Shown in pieces: positions 7,789 to 17,927 of a DNA stretch of 64,000 nucleotides; the first letter of the stretch is position 1, and each line of letters opens with the position of its first letter. Origin of the DNA: Algihabitans albus (GTDB taxonomy: Bacteria > Pseudomonadota > Alphaproteobacteria > Kiloniellales > DSM-21159). Below the pieces are notes generated by a model, which had not been told where the DNA came from, did no database searches, and saw only the letters and a list, made by a program, of their open reading frames with translations. Location: NCBI RefSeq assembly GCF_003572205.1, contig NZ_QXNY01000002.1:620001-684000 (forward strand). Reading direction: 5' to 3'. The translations under genes were made by a program, and so were the position numbers.

Positions 7789-9597
7789 TTATGGTAACTC
7801 CGCCTTTGCTGAGTCCTCTGCTTTTTTCGGCGGCAGGGCCAGACGCAGATGCAACTCCCTCAGCCTCTCCGGAGACACTTCGGCCGGCGCCTCCATCAGC
7901 AGATCCTCGGCCTTCTGGTTCATCGGGAAAGCGATGATTTCGCGGATGTTCGGCTCATCGGCCAGCAACATGACGATGCGGTCGATCCCGGGCGCGGACC
8001 CGCCGTGCGGCGGCGCGCCGTACTGCAGGGCCTGGAACAAGCCCGCGAAGCGCGTCTCCACCTCCGCGATATCGTAGCCGGCGATCTCGAAAGCCTTGGC
8101 CATGATGTCCGGACGATGATTCCGGATCGCGCCGGAGGAGAGCTCCACGCCGTTGCAGACGATGTCGTACTGATAGGCCTTGATCGTCAGGGGGTCCTGG
8201 GTCTCCAAGGCCTCCAGGCCGCCCTGCGGCATGGAAAAGGGGTTATGAGAGAACTCGACCGTGCCCGTCTCCTCATCCAACTCGAACAGCGGATAGTCGA
8301 CGATCCAGCAGAACTCGAACACGCCCGGCGTCAGCAAATCGAGTTCCTGGCCCAGCTTCGTGCGCACCGCGCCTGCGAAGGTCGACGCCGCAAGCGGCTT
8401 GTCGCAGGCGAAGAAGACGGCGTCGCCGTCGGCAAGGCCCGCGGCCTCCTTAATCTGCTGGCAGCGCTCGGGCTCGAGGTTGCGGGCGATCGGGCCTTTG
8501 GCCTCGCCGTTTTCGAAGACGATGTAGCCGAGGCCGGGTTTACCCTCGCCCTGCGCCCAGGAGTTCAGCTTGTCGAAGAAGCTGCGCGGCCGCGCCGCCG
8601 CGCCCGGCGCCGGAATCGCCCGGACCGTCGCGCCCTGGCCGATCAGCTTCGCGAAGATGCCGAAGCCGCCGCCACGGAACGCCTCGGCCACATCGGCGAT
8701 GACGATGGGGTTGCGGAGGTCCGGCTTATCGCTGCCGTACTTGAGCATCGCCTCGTCGAAGGCGATCCGCGGGAAGGGCAGCGCGGTCACCTTGCGATCG
8801 CCGCCGAATTCCTCGAAGACACCATGCAGGACGGGTTCTATCGCAGCAAAAACATCATCTTGCGTGGCAAAGCTCATCTCGAAGTCGAGCTGATAGAACT
8901 CGCCTGGAGAGCGGTCGGCGCGCCCGTCTTCGTCACGGAAGCAGGGGGCGATCTGGAAGTACTTGTCGAAACCCGCGATCATCAGGAGCTGCTTGAACAT
9001 CTGCGGCGCCTGCGGCAGCGCGTAAAACTTGCCGGGGTGCACGCGGCTGGGCACCAAGTAAGCGCGTGCGCCCTCGGGACTGTCGGCGGTCAAGATCGGC
9101 GTCTGGAACTCGTGAAAGCCTTGCGCGATCATCCGCTGGCGGATCGAGGAAATCACCTGGCTGCGCAGCAACAGCTTCTTCTGCATCTTCTCCCGGCGCA
9201 GATCGAGGAAGCGGTAGCGCAGCCGCGTCTCCTCGCCGGCGTCTTCGTCGCTGTTCACCTGCAGCGGCAGTTGCTCGGAGCGCGCCTCCAGCTCGAAGGC
9301 CTGAACCCGCAACTCGACTTCACCGGTCGGCAGACCCGGATTGACCGTTTCGGCGGTGCGCCCGACCACTTCGCCGGTCACGGTGACCACCGACTCGTTG
9401 CGCGCCCGCTCCACCGCGGCGAAAAGCGGGCTCGAGATATCGAGCACGCACTGGGTGATGCCGAAGTGATCGCGCAGATCGACGAACAGCAACTGACCGT
9501 GGTCGCGCTTGCGGTGGACCCAGCCCGACAGGCGGACGGTCTGGCCGGTGTGCGCGGCGCGCAGTTCGCCGCAGGTGTGCGTGCGATAGGGATGCAT
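7789..9597 (-). CDS. aspS: Aspartyl-tRNA synthetase
   Basis: Charges tRNA-Asp with aspartate. 602 residues, the bacterial-type length. It begins [19 protein letters not shown], the usual start, followed by an OB-fold anticodon-binding domain ([20 protein letters not shown]). Class II motif 2 is in [20 protein letters not shown], and motif 3 in the [13 protein letters not shown] segment. Between them is the bacterial GAD insertion. In alphaproteobacteria this enzyme often also mis-charges tRNA-Asn for GatCAB to correct; whether that holds here cannot be seen. It is divergent from rnd, with 180 bases between. Confidence 0.98.
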   Translation of the reverse strand: MHPYRTHTCGELRAAHTGQTVRLSGWVHRKRDHGQLLFVDLRDHFGITQCVLDISSPLFAAVERARNESVVTVTGEVVGRTAETVNPGLPTGEVELRVQAFELEARSEQLPLQVNSDEDAGEETRLRYRFLDLRREKMQKKLLLRSQVISSIRQRMIAQGFHEFQTPILTADSPEGARAYLVPSRVHPGKFYALPQAPQMFKQLLMIAGFDKYFQIAPCFRDEDGRADRSPGEFYQLDFEMSFATQDDVFAAIEPVLHGVFEEFGGDRKVTALPFPRIAFDEAMLKYGSDKPDLRNPIVIADVAEAFRGGGFGIFAKLIGQGATVRAIPAPGAAARPRSFFDKLNSWAQGEGKPGLGYIVFENGEAKGPIARNLEPERCQQIKEAAGLADGDAVFFACDKPLAASTFAGAVRTKLGQELDLLTPGVFEFCWIVDYPLFELDEETGTVEFSHNPFSMPQGGLEALETQDPLTIKAYQYDIVCNGVELSSGAIRNHRPDIMAKAFEIAGYDIAEVETRFAGLFQALQYGAPPHGGSAPGIDRIVMLLADEPNIREIIAFPMNQKAEDLLMEAPAEVSPERLRELHLRLALPPKKAEDSAKAELP

Positions 9598-9777
9598 GCA
9601 ACAAACTCGCTAGAGGCATGAGGGATCGAGGCCCGTCGCAGTGCGCCCTCGATAGGCGCGCCGAACAGGCGCCGGCAAAAGGGCCCGGAGCGTGAAGCTT
9701 TGTCAAGGTCGCCAAGAAAGGGAACGCGCGTGACTTGGGGTCGAGCCCTGGGTCGGAAGCTGCTATAGGGCGGAGCC

Positions 9778-10947
9778 ATGACCTTGATCACCGACCCTCA
9801 GGAAGCCGCCGCCTTCTGCGCCCGCCAGGCCGAGGCAGAGTTCATCACCGTCGATACGGAGTTCATTCGGGACACCACCTACTGGCCACGCCTCTGTCTG
9901 ATTCAGATTGCCGGGCCGGAGGAAGCCGCCGCGATCGACCCCCTGGCCGAAGGCATGGACCTGGAGCCGGTCTGGTCGCTGTTCGACAAGACCGATCTGT
10001 TGAAGGTCTTTCACGCCGCCCGGCAAGACCTCGAGATCTTCTTCCACGATAGCAGCCGCCTGCCCCACCCGGTGTTCGACACCCAGGTCGCGGCCATGGT
10101 CTGCGGCTTCGGCGATCAGGTCGGCTACGAGAAGCTGGCGAGCCGGCTGGCCGGCGCACGGATCGACAAGTCAGTGCGCTTCGCGGACTGGGCCCATCGC
10201 CCGCTCGGCCGCAAACAGCTCGACTACGCACTGGCCGACGTCACGCACCTGCGCGTGATCTATCAGAAGCTGCGCAAGAAGCTCGCCAACTCCGACCGCG
10301 AAAGCTGGCTGGAGGAAGAGATGGCGGTCCTGCTCAACCCCGCCACCTATCGCCTGGAGCCGTCCGAGGCCTGGCGGCGGCTGAAAAGCCGCTCACGCGA
10401 CCGGCGCTATCTCGCTCACCTGCGCAACCTGGCCGCTTGGCGAGAGCGCGAGGCGCAGCGCCGGAATGTACCGCGCAACCGCATCCTGCGCGACGAGCAG
10501 ATCTACGACGTGGCCGGGCTGGCCCCGCAGACGGCCGAGGATCTCGCCAGGGCCCGCGGCGTTTCGACCGACTACGCCCGCGGCAAGGTCGGACAAGCGA
10601 TTCTGGAAGCCGTCGCCGAGGGCCTGGCGATGGACGAGGCCGACCTGCCGAAAGCGCCGCCGCGCGAGCAGCAGGTGGAGGCCGGGCCTGTGGTCGACCT
10701 TCTCAAGGTGCTGCTGAAGCAGAAATGTGAGCAGCACGGCGTCGCTCAGCGCCTGCTCGCCAACGCCGCGGATCTCGAGGCGCTGGCCGCAGGCGATCCG
10801 GAAACGGAACGGAACCTGCTGCAAGGGTGGCGTGGAGAGATCTTCGGCAAGGCCGCCTCTGCGCTTCTGACCGGCCGGCTTTTGTTGACAGGAGATGGGA
10901 ACGGTGGCCTGCAATTAATTGATAAAAAAGAAAACAATGAGCCTTAA
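9778..10947 (+). CDS. rnd: Ribonuclease D
   Basis: 3'-5' exoribonuclease for tRNA and structured RNA 3' end trimming. The DEDDy residues are visible: Asp26 and Glu28 in TVDTEFI, Asp84 in AARQDLEIF, Tyr150 and Asp154 in QLDYALADVTHL. An HRDC domain follows at about residues 212-290. Length 389 fits. Divergent from aspS, a common neighbourhood in alphaproteobacteria. It converges on the hydrolase gene with only 21 bases between the stop codons. Confidence 0.97.
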   Translation: MTLITDPQEAAAFCARQAEAEFITVDTEFIRDTTYWPRLCLIQIAGPEEAAAIDPLAEGMDLEPVWSLFDKTDLLKVFHAARQDLEIFFHDSSRLPHPVFDTQVAAMVCGFGDQVGYEKLASRLAGARIDKSVRFADWAHRPLGRKQLDYALADVTHLRVIYQKLRKKLANSDRESWLEEEMAVLLNPATYRLEPSEAWRRLKSRSRDRRYLAHLRNLAAWREREAQRRNVPRNRILRDEQIYDVAGLAPQTAEDLARARGVSTDYARGKVGQAILEAVAEGLAMDEADLPKAPPREQQVEAGPVVDLLKVLLKQKCEQHGVAQRLLANAADLEALAAGDPETERNLLQGWRGEIFGKAASALLTGRLLLTGDGNGGLQLIDKKENNEP

Positions 10948-10968
10948 GATCTTAGGAACCCACCGCAG

Positions 10969-12534
10969 CTAACCGCCCAGAATCGGGAAGGTCACGGCAA
11001 TGGCCCAGGCAAAGGCGAGCGCGTTGGCCAGCCCCGCCACGAGAGGCTGTGCGGTGGCCCGGTAGGCCCAGCGGCTGAAGAGGCCATAGACGACGAAGAA
11101 AATCAGGATCAGCGGGATGATGATGATCAGGAAGAACAACCCCCGCAGATCCAGAGCGACGGCAGCCGCAAGCGAGAGGGCGAAGCAGAGCTTGCTGAGA
11201 GGATAAGCTCCCGGCCGGGCCCCCTCGCCGCGCGTCAGCCACTCATCGGCCATGAAGTAGGGCAACGTGCCGGCAATCATGACGGCGATCAGCGGCAAGC
11301 GCGCTTCCGTGGGCGCGAAGGAGAGCACGAAGCCGTCGAGCGCCAGTCCGATCGCGCCGAGGCCGTAGAGTGCGACCAGCCCGGCGGCAAAGGCCGTCAT
11401 CGCCCAAGGGGAGTCCGGCCGGGCGGCAGGACTCCGGCGCAGCCGGCCAGAGACCGCCAAACCCGCAGCCGTGAGGAGACCGTAGAGCGCGAAGTGTGCC
11501 GCCAGGTAATCTGCGACCAGGAGCGGCAGGAAGTCCGTCGGCAGCACGCGCAGCACCAGCGGTGTCAGGATCGCCGGGCCGAGCATCAGCAGCGCCAGCG
11601 GTTTCCAGCCCAGGTTGGCACCCAGCCTCTCGGGCGCGGCGCGCGGCAGAAGATGGGACAGGGGATAGGCGAGCAAAACGATGCCGGCAAAGAGAAGCGC
11701 CAACCAAGGCCCGCGCGTGTCCAGCGAACCGACCGCGCTGCGTCCGAAAACGCCGTTCAGCCATGCCACCGACTCCACCAAGCTCTCGCGGCTGTAGAGC
11801 ACACCGATATGTTCGACAGCGTCCGCGAAAACCAAACGCCGTGCCGTGCCGACGGCGGGGTCGCCGACCGTTTCCCCCTCCTTCGCGGCGTCGCGGTTCC
11901 CCAGCCGCAGGACCCGCAGGCCTTCTTGTTTGAGCCCAGGCTCCCAAGCGCCGACGATGACCAGAAGGTTCTTCGGCACCTCCGCCGTCACGGCCCTGGA
12001 AAAGAGCGAAACCGCAATGGTCGCAGAGACCTCTTGCTGATGGTCCGCAGCGTAGCGGACCACGACATCCGACGCCATGGAGTGCCCCAACAGGGCCAGC
12101 CTGCCGTCGACGCCGGGCAGATCGAGCGCGTAGTCAGCCACCGCCCTCATCTCGGTCAGGAGATTGCGCATGGCGCCGGTTTCGGAGGTGACGTCCCCGG
12201 TCAGGGGCGAGCCGTTACGGCCATGTCCGAGCAGGTCGTAGGTCACGGCCACATATCCGGCATTGGCGAGCGACACGGCGAACGGCGCCATGAGCTGCTG
12301 CGAACCGGCGAAGCCGTGAGCGATCAAGACAGCCGGTGCCGGCTCGCCGCCCGGCGCCTGGTAAACCGTGACCGGCGTCGTCCCCAGGTGCGTGCGAGTC
12401 ACCTCGAGCTCCGACCGGGCAGCCGACAGAGCCCAGACGCCCACGAAAATCCCAAGCAGGCCGAGACCGGCCAGAAAACAGAGGCGCAGACGCGTCATCG
12501 GCTCCTGCAAGGGCTGCCCGTACTTACCGTCCAT
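10969..12534 (-). CDS. Alpha/beta hydrolase with C-terminal multi-spanning membrane domain
   Basis: 521 residues. One N-terminal membrane segment (LCFLAGLGLLGIFVGVWAL) precedes an alpha/beta-hydrolase domain with oxyanion motif AHGFAGS and nucleophile elbow GHSMAS. The C-terminal half holds about seven hydrophobic segments, the last ones around GLFFLIIIIPLILIFFVVYG. The substrate is unknown; the arrangement suggests a membrane-bound esterase or peptidase-like enzyme. The start at 12534 has GCGAGG upstream; two earlier starts (12558, 12603) give a longer leader without a good site. It is divergent from the TauE gene by 101 bases. Confidence 0.8.
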   Translation of the reverse strand: MDGKYGQPLQEPMTRLRLCFLAGLGLLGIFVGVWALSAARSELEVTRTHLGTTPVTVYQAPGGEPAPAVLIAHGFAGSQQLMAPFAVSLANAGYVAVTYDLLGHGRNGSPLTGDVTSETGAMRNLLTEMRAVADYALDLPGVDGRLALLGHSMASDVVVRYAADHQQEVSATIAVSLFSRAVTAEVPKNLLVIVGAWEPGLKQEGLRVLRLGNRDAAKEGETVGDPAVGTARRLVFADAVEHIGVLYSRESLVESVAWLNGVFGRSAVGSLDTRGPWLALLFAGIVLLAYPLSHLLPRAAPERLGANLGWKPLALLMLGPAILTPLVLRVLPTDFLPLLVADYLAAHFALYGLLTAAGLAVSGRLRRSPAARPDSPWAMTAFAAGLVALYGLGAIGLALDGFVLSFAPTEARLPLIAVMIAGTLPYFMADEWLTRGEGARPGAYPLSKLCFALSLAAAVALDLRGLFFLIIIIPLILIFFVVYGLFSRWAYRATAQPLVAGLANALAFAWAIAVTFPILGG

Positions 12535-12635
12535 CGCGCCTCGCTTTCGACCGCTCATCTCGTGACCGAACGCAGCATCGATGCAAAGCGGCGCGACATG
12601 CAACCGAGCAGCCCGGCGGAGGCGCGTTAAGCGGC

Positions 12636-13376
12636 ATGGAGGCAGGTCTTCTCGCTCTTGTGGGCGCCACTTTCCTACTCGCCGGCTTCGTCAAGGGCGT
12701 GATCGGACTGGGTCTGCCCAGCATCTCCCTCGCACTGCTGACGGCGACCCTCGGGCTGCAGCCGGCCATCGCCCTGATGCTGGTGCCGTCGCTGGCAACC
12801 AACCTCCTGCAAGGTCTCACCGGCGGGCATCTGCGAGGGGTGCTGCGGCGGATCTGGCCCTTCCTGCTCTGCGCGACGGCGACCATCTGGTTCGGCGCCA
12901 TGGCGCTGACCCGGATCGACCCAGCGGTCTTGAGCGGGCTGCTCGGCCTCTTGCTAGTCGCCTACGCCGCCGTCGGACTCGGGCGGCTCCAGATCACTCT
13001 CTCCGCGAAACTGGAGCCCTTCGCCGGGATTGTCTTCGGCACGACCAACGGACTGCTGTCCGGGATGACCGGGTCCTTCACCGTGCCGGGCGTCCTCTAC
13101 CTGCAGGCCAGCGGCCTGGAGCGCGATCAGCTGATTCAGGCCATGGGGCTGCTGTTCAGTCTTTCGACCCTGGGCCTTGCCGTCGCGCTGGGTGGACAGA
13201 ATCTGCTGCGGGCCGACCTGGGCGCCCTGTCGGCAGCGGCCCTCCTGCCGGCCCTGCTGGGAATGGAGTTGGGCCGGCGCCTGCGTCATCGCTTGTCCGA
13301 AGCGGTTTTTCGCCGGGTCTTTCTGCTCGCCTTGCTGGGGCTCGGCCTCTACTTGGCCGGGCGGAATCTTCTCTAA
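12636..13376 (+). CDS. TauE/SafE-family membrane permease
   Basis: 246 residues, almost entirely membrane-spanning (about eight segments), with the family N-terminal motif FLLAGFVKGVIGLGLPSISL. Members export sulfite, sulfoacetate or related organic anions, or act as poorly defined permeases; the substrate here is not predictable. Its TAA stop overlaps the convergent ppx stop by four bases (13373-13376). A second, only distantly similar TauE/SafE gene is at 31175. Confidence 0.88.
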   Translation: MEAGLLALVGATFLLAGFVKGVIGLGLPSISLALLTATLGLQPAIALMLVPSLATNLLQGLTGGHLRGVLRRIWPFLLCATATIWFGAMALTRIDPAVLSGLLGLLLVAYAAVGLGRLQITLSAKLEPFAGIVFGTTNGLLSGMTGSFTVPGVLYLQASGLERDQLIQAMGLLFSLSTLGLAVALGGQNLLRADLGALSAAALLPALLGMELGRRLRHRLSEAVFRRVFLLALLGLGLYLAGRNLL

Positions 13377-14998
13377 CCCACCACCCGGGTCCGGGTGGCG
13401 CCGAGCGCATTTCCGAGCGCCGTCAGACGACGTTCCAGCACCTGTCCCGACGGCACCTCCGCCTGGTCGGGCAGATAAAGCGTCAGCTGACCCTCCAGGA
13501 ACTCGAGCTGACTACGCTCGAGCATGGCGGCGGTTCCCGCGGAGACGGCATAGGCCAAGCGCAGCGCCTGGCCCAAGGCTTCGGCCCGCGCCTTCATCGG
13601 CGCATCGAGTAGCGCGATCAGCTTGGTTGTCTCGGCGTTCTGGCTCAGCCCGCCGTAGCGCATCGAGAGCGCATAGCTGAGGTAGACGCGCTCGTTATGC
13701 CGAACGTAGAGCTGCGGTGCGCGCAGAACGCGGTAGAGAGCCTGTTCGGCACGATAGTCGGGGTGCTCGCGCCAAGCGATATCGCTCAGGTGGCAGGCCG
13801 TTTCGCGCAGACGGCGCTGATCCCGAGGCTCGTTCGGAAAAATCGCGGACGTCCAGTTGGCGATCGGTTCGCCCAAGTCTCCGAAACGTCCTTCGCGCGA
13901 CGCCCAGGCGCGCGCCGCAGCCAACAAGGGATCCTGTCCACGGAGCGCCTCGCTCTGCCGCTCGTAGACCCAGCCCTCGCGCAGTCCGTTGGCGGAAAAG
14001 ACCACTTCGGCGGGTTTGGCGCGTCGCAGCAACTGCTCCAGCAGCAGCCCGGCATAGGGCAAGGTCTCCAAGCGCCGCCGCGGCACCCCGGGCAGCCGCG
14101 CCAAGGAGCGCTTCCCCATCCGCGCCACCAAGCCGGCCAGTTCCTCGGCCTCCTTGCGCGACATGCGGTAGCCCTGGATCATGTGCAGCGGGTAATCGTG
14201 CTGTTCCACATGAATGCGTGCCAGCGCCCGCCAGGCACCGCCGACGGGATAGAAGCTGCGCCCCTCGGCGTCCGCGATCCAAGGCTGGGCCTCCAGGTGG
14301 CGCGCAACGGTGGCAGCCGCCTGAGCCCGGTCGCCCTCTTCACCGCGCATCAGACGCAGGGGACCCAAGGGCAAGGTCACGAGCTGTCCCTGGGTGCCTC
14401 CGTCGAGCTGCGTAAGTTCCAGCGACCCGCCGCCGAGATCGCCGGTCAGGCCATCGGCATCGGGGATCGCAGAGACCACACCTTGGGCGGAAAGCCGGGC
14501 TTCCTCCTGGCCGTCCAGCACGCGAACGGGTCTGCCGCAGCGCTCTTCGACCTGAGTGACGAAGTCAGGACCGTTGCTGGCATCGCGCACAGCGGCCGTG
14601 GCCAGGAGATCCAGTTGCTGGACCTCCATGGCGCGCGCCAAACCGGCAAACCGGCCGAGGCTGGCCAAGGCCAGGTCGACCCCCTCCTCGTTCAGGCGCC
14701 CGGTTTCTTCCAGGCCACGGCCGAGGCCGCAGAGAATCTTCTCGTTGAACAGGGCGACCGGAGCCCTTTCGTCGGCATTGAAAACCACCAGGCGTATGGA
14801 GTTCGAGCCGATGTCGACGATGCCGATGCGCGGTTGGGCCTTGGTCATCGACTTGGTGCCCCCGCCACGCTGCCGCCGGCTGCGCAAATCCGCCCTGCGC
14901 CCGGCCGGCTCGTCCGGCTGTCGGGTCGTTCCGGTCTGGCGCTCCGCCGGCCGATCTGCCTGGCGATCTACCACGTCTCTACCGGCTTTTCGCGCCAC
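13373..14998 (-). CDS. ppx: Exopolyphosphatase / guanosine pentaphosphatase (Ppx/GppA)
   Basis: Removes terminal phosphate from inorganic polyphosphate, or hydrolyses pppGpp. The actin-like ATPase fold is seen in GIVDIGSNSIRLVVFNADE and in DLGGGSLELTQL. A C-terminal HD-like helical region follows. Up to 541 residues from a GTG at 14998, only 21 bases after the ppk stop, so the two are probably one operon. The first 50 residues are an Arg/Gln-rich low-complexity tail; the ATG at 14848 (MTKAQPRIGIVD) is an equally reasonable start. The stop overlaps the convergent TauE stop. Confidence 0.94.
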   Translation of the reverse strand: MARKAGRDVVDRQADRPAERQTGTTRQPDEPAGRRADLRSRRQRGGGTKSMTKAQPRIGIVDIGSNSIRLVVFNADERAPVALFNEKILCGLGRGLEETGRLNEEGVDLALASLGRFAGLARAMEVQQLDLLATAAVRDASNGPDFVTQVEERCGRPVRVLDGQEEARLSAQGVVSAIPDADGLTGDLGGGSLELTQLDGGTQGQLVTLPLGPLRLMRGEEGDRAQAAATVARHLEAQPWIADAEGRSFYPVGGAWRALARIHVEQHDYPLHMIQGYRMSRKEAEELAGLVARMGKRSLARLPGVPRRRLETLPYAGLLLEQLLRRAKPAEVVFSANGLREGWVYERQSEALRGQDPLLAAARAWASREGRFGDLGEPIANWTSAIFPNEPRDQRRLRETACHLSDIAWREHPDYRAEQALYRVLRAPQLYVRHNERVYLSYALSMRYGGLSQNAETTKLIALLDAPMKARAEALGQALRLAYAVSAGTAAMLERSQLEFLEGQLTLYLPDQAEVPSGQVLERRLTALGNALGATRTRVVG

Positions 14999-15019
14999 TC
15001 GTCCCGACGTCCCGACCTT

Positions 15020-17221
15020 CTAGTTGCCCTTACGGGCCAACTTTTCTTTGCGCAATGCCGAACCACGCCCGGAAAGGCTGGGATTCGTCATAAAGAAGGA
15101 CTGAGCGCTGAAGGCGTCGTCGCCCGCTTCGACCCGCTCGAACTCTCCGTCGGGCTGCATGATCCAGGACTGTGCCTCGTCCTTGATGTTGGCCGTCATC
15201 ACCTGATCGAGGATCTGGGCATGAACGGTCTCATTGACGATCGGCACCAGGGTTTCGACTCGCCGGTCCAGGTTCCGGGGCATCCAGTCAGCCGAGGAGA
15301 TGAAGACCTTAGCCTTGGGGCTCGGGAGTCCGTGACCGGCGCCGAAACAGACGATGCGGCTGTGTTCGAGAAAGCGGCCGACAATCGAGTGCACGATGAT
15401 GTTCTCGCTGAGGCCGTCAACTCCGGGACGTAGGCAGCAGATTCCCCGCACGACGAGGTGGATTTTCACCCCCGCCTGGCTGGCCTCATAGAGCTTGTCG
15501 ATCACCTCGCCATCCACGAGCGAATTGACCTTGCCCCAAACGCTGGCAGGCCGGCCCGCGTTGGCGTGCTCGATCTCGTCATCGATCAGACTCAGCAGAG
15601 TCGAGCGCAGCGTCAGCGGCGAGATGGAAATCCGCTCCATCTCGCCTGGCCGGGCGTAACCGGTCATGTAGTTGAACAGCTTCGCGGCGTCCCGGCAAAG
15701 CGCGGGATCCGTCGTGAAGTAGCTGAGGTCGGTGTAGATCTTGGCCGTGATCGGATGATAGTTGCCGGTGCCGTAGTGCACATAAGTGCGCAGACCCTCG
15801 CCCTCGCGGCGCACCACCATGGAAACCTTGGCGTGGGTCTTCAGCTTGATGAAGCCATAGACCACGTGAACGCCGGCCCGCTCCAGGTTGCGCGCCCAGC
15901 GAATGTTGCGCTCCTCGTCGAAGCGCGCCTTCAACTCGACCAGGGCCGTCACGGACTTTCCGGCCTCCGCCGCCTCCGACAAGGCCTTGAGGATGGGGCT
16001 GTCCTCGCTGGTCCGGTAGAGGGTCTGCTTGATCGCGACCACGTTCGGGTCCTGGGTCGCCTGGCGCAGGAACTGCACCACCACATCGAAGCTTTCGTAG
16101 GGGTGATGAACCACGATGTCCTTGGCGGCAATCGCCTTGAAGCAGTCGCCGTCGAGATCGAGGATCCGTTCGGGAAAGCGCGGCGTGTAGGGTTCGAACA
16201 GCAGATCCGGCCGGTCCTTGCCGATCAGCTGCTTCGTATCGACGATGCCCAGCAAACCCTCGAGCGGAAAGATGTCATCCGGCTCGACATCGATTTCGCG
16301 CTGCAGGAAGTCGCGCATGTGCGCCGGCATGTCGGTGTTCACCGTCATGCGGATGACGCTGCCGCGACGCCGGCGCTTGAGAGCGGATTCGAAGACCCGG
16401 ACCAGGTCCTCCGCCTCCTCCTCGATCTCCATGTCGCTATCCCGTACGACCCGGAGAATGCCGACCTCGTGGACCTCCATGTTCGGAAACAGCCGTTCGA
16501 TGAAAAGCCGCGTGACCTGCTCGATCGAGATATAGCGCTGCTGCCGGCCGTCGTCAGGCAGACGGATGAAGCGCTCGACCTGCGAGGGCAGAGGCACGAG
16601 CCCGTTCAGCACCTCCTTCTCGTCTGGCAGATAGAGCTCGGCCACCATCGCGAAGCCGAGGTTCGGCATGAAGGGGAAGGGATGTGTCGGATCGATGGCG
16701 ATCGGCGTCAAAACCGGGAAGACATTGGCCAGAAAGTAGGCCTCCAGCCATTCCGTCTCGGAGGCGCTCAGCTCCGTCGCGGTCAGAACGCAAATTCCCT
16801 CGGCCCGCAACTCGGTCACAAGGCTGCGCCAGCAATGCTGCTGATCCTCCATCAACCGCCCGGCTCGCTGGTTGATCGCGGCAAGCTGCTGGGCCGGAGT
16901 CAGCCCCTCCTGACTTTGCTTTAGGACGCCGGCACGTACCTGACCTTTCAGGCCGGCGACGCGCACCATGTAGAATTCATCGAGGTTGGACCCGGAAATG
17001 GACAGGAAACGCACGCGCTCCAGAAGTGGGTGGCGGGCGTTGTAAGCCTCCTCCATCACCCGTTCGTTGAATTCCAGCCAGGAGATTTCGCGGTTGATGA
17101 AGCGCTCCGACGCCTCGAACAGTGACGGGCTGGCCTTCGCCTCTTTGGACTGGCCTGCAAGCGCGGAACCGCGCTTTCGCTTCACGTCGGCGGGGGTCTC
17201 GATTTCAGCAGTCTTCTGCAT
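15020..17221 (-). CDS. ppk1: Polyphosphate kinase 1
   Basis: Reversibly polymerises the terminal phosphate of ATP into polyphosphate. 733 residues. The N-terminal domain begins [19 protein letters not shown]. The catalytic phosphohistidine region is in [14 protein letters not shown], and the second histidine region and [20 protein letters not shown] are intact. The ATG at 17221 has AGGAG just upstream; a start 34 codons earlier would add a non-conserved leader and reach into the divergent phosphatase region. First gene of a ppk-ppx operon. Confidence 0.97.
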   Translation of the reverse strand: MQKTAEIETPADVKRKRGSALAGQSKEAKASPSLFEASERFINREISWLEFNERVMEEAYNARHPLLERVRFLSISGSNLDEFYMVRVAGLKGQVRAGVLKQSQEGLTPAQQLAAINQRAGRLMEDQQHCWRSLVTELRAEGICVLTATELSASETEWLEAYFLANVFPVLTPIAIDPTHPFPFMPNLGFAMVAELYLPDEKEVLNGLVPLPSQVERFIRLPDDGRQQRYISIEQVTRLFIERLFPNMEVHEVGILRVVRDSDMEIEEEAEDLVRVFESALKRRRRGSVIRMTVNTDMPAHMRDFLQREIDVEPDDIFPLEGLLGIVDTKQLIGKDRPDLLFEPYTPRFPERILDLDGDCFKAIAAKDIVVHHPYESFDVVVQFLRQATQDPNVVAIKQTLYRTSEDSPILKALSEAAEAGKSVTALVELKARFDEERNIRWARNLERAGVHVVYGFIKLKTHAKVSMVVRREGEGLRTYVHYGTGNYHPITAKIYTDLSYFTTDPALCRDAAKLFNYMTGYARPGEMERISISPLTLRSTLLSLIDDEIEHANAGRPASVWGKVNSLVDGEVIDKLYEASQAGVKIHLVVRGICCLRPGVDGLSENIIVHSIVGRFLEHSRIVCFGAGHGLPSPKAKVFISSADWMPRNLDRRVETLVPIVNETVHAQILDQVMTANIKDEAQSWIMQPDGEFERVEAGDDAFSAQSFFMTNPSLSGRGSALRKEKLARKGN

Positions 17222-17368
17222 CGGCTCCTGCCTGTCTCCCGACCTTCTGCCCGTGCGCCTCAGTTTCGAATGAAACCCTACCAGCCGGACAAGACAAAAC
17301 TGTGTAGCAAGCCGACCCTGCAATGAACAGCGCGCGTGACGCGGCGGAACAGGCTAAAACCAGACGCC

Positions 17369-17887
17369 ATGAAGACCCTGCTCCTCTACCGTCACGCCAA
17401 GTCGGCTTGGGACGACACTCGTCTCGACGACTTCGACCGCCCCCTGTCGCCCCGCGGCCGCAAGGCAGCGCCAAGGATCGGCGCCGAAATTGCTGCCCGC
17501 GACCTCTTGCCCGAGCTGGTGATCTGCTCGGCCGCGGTCAGAACTCAGGAAACCTGGCGGCTCACGGCGGCGAAACTGGGAGGCAGTTCCGACCTCAGGA
17601 TCCTGCGCAGCCTTTATCTTGCCAGTCCAGCCCAGATCCTTCGACAAGTTCATCGCACGCCCGATACCATCGACCGGCTGATGGTGATCGCTCACAATCC
17701 CGGCCTGGAAACGCTTTCGCTATGTCTCGCGGGACCGGGCAGCGCCGCCGGCGACCGCGACCGCCTGGCCGAAAAATTTCCGACGGCGGGTCTCGCGGTT
17801 TTCGCGTTGGACCAGAGCAACTGGCCCGATCTGCAGGCGGGCAGCGCGCGTCTGACGGCGTTCCTGCGCCCACGCGACCTGGAGTAA
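17369..17887 (+). CDS. SixA-like histidine phosphatase
   Basis: 172 residues of the histidine phosphatase superfamily. The catalytic motif is LYRHAKSAWDD at residues 6-16 (RHA in place of RHG, as in SixA). The second conserved His is in VIAHNPGLETL. SixA proteins dephosphorylate phosphohistidine proteins; the partner here is unknown. The ATG at 17369 fits the family start; an upstream start at 17336 adds a poor leader. It lies divergent from ppk and converges on the CYTH-CHAD gene, that is, inside the polyphosphate group. Confidence 0.88.
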   Translation: MKTLLLYRHAKSAWDDTRLDDFDRPLSPRGRKAAPRIGAEIAARDLLPELVICSAAVRTQETWRLTAAKLGGSSDLRILRSLYLASPAQILRQVHRTPDTIDRLMVIAHNPGLETLSLCLAGPGSAAGDRDRLAEKFPTAGLAVFALDQSNWPDLQAGSARLTAFLRPRDLE

Positions 17888-17927
17888 GGATCCTGGCAGA
17901 CACCTTCACGGGAGGCAACTTCCCGAG

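Noticed and set aside
7849-9621. 590-codon plus-strand frame across aspS
   Set aside because: Mirror of aspS codon structure; composition is typical of a GC-driven shadow.
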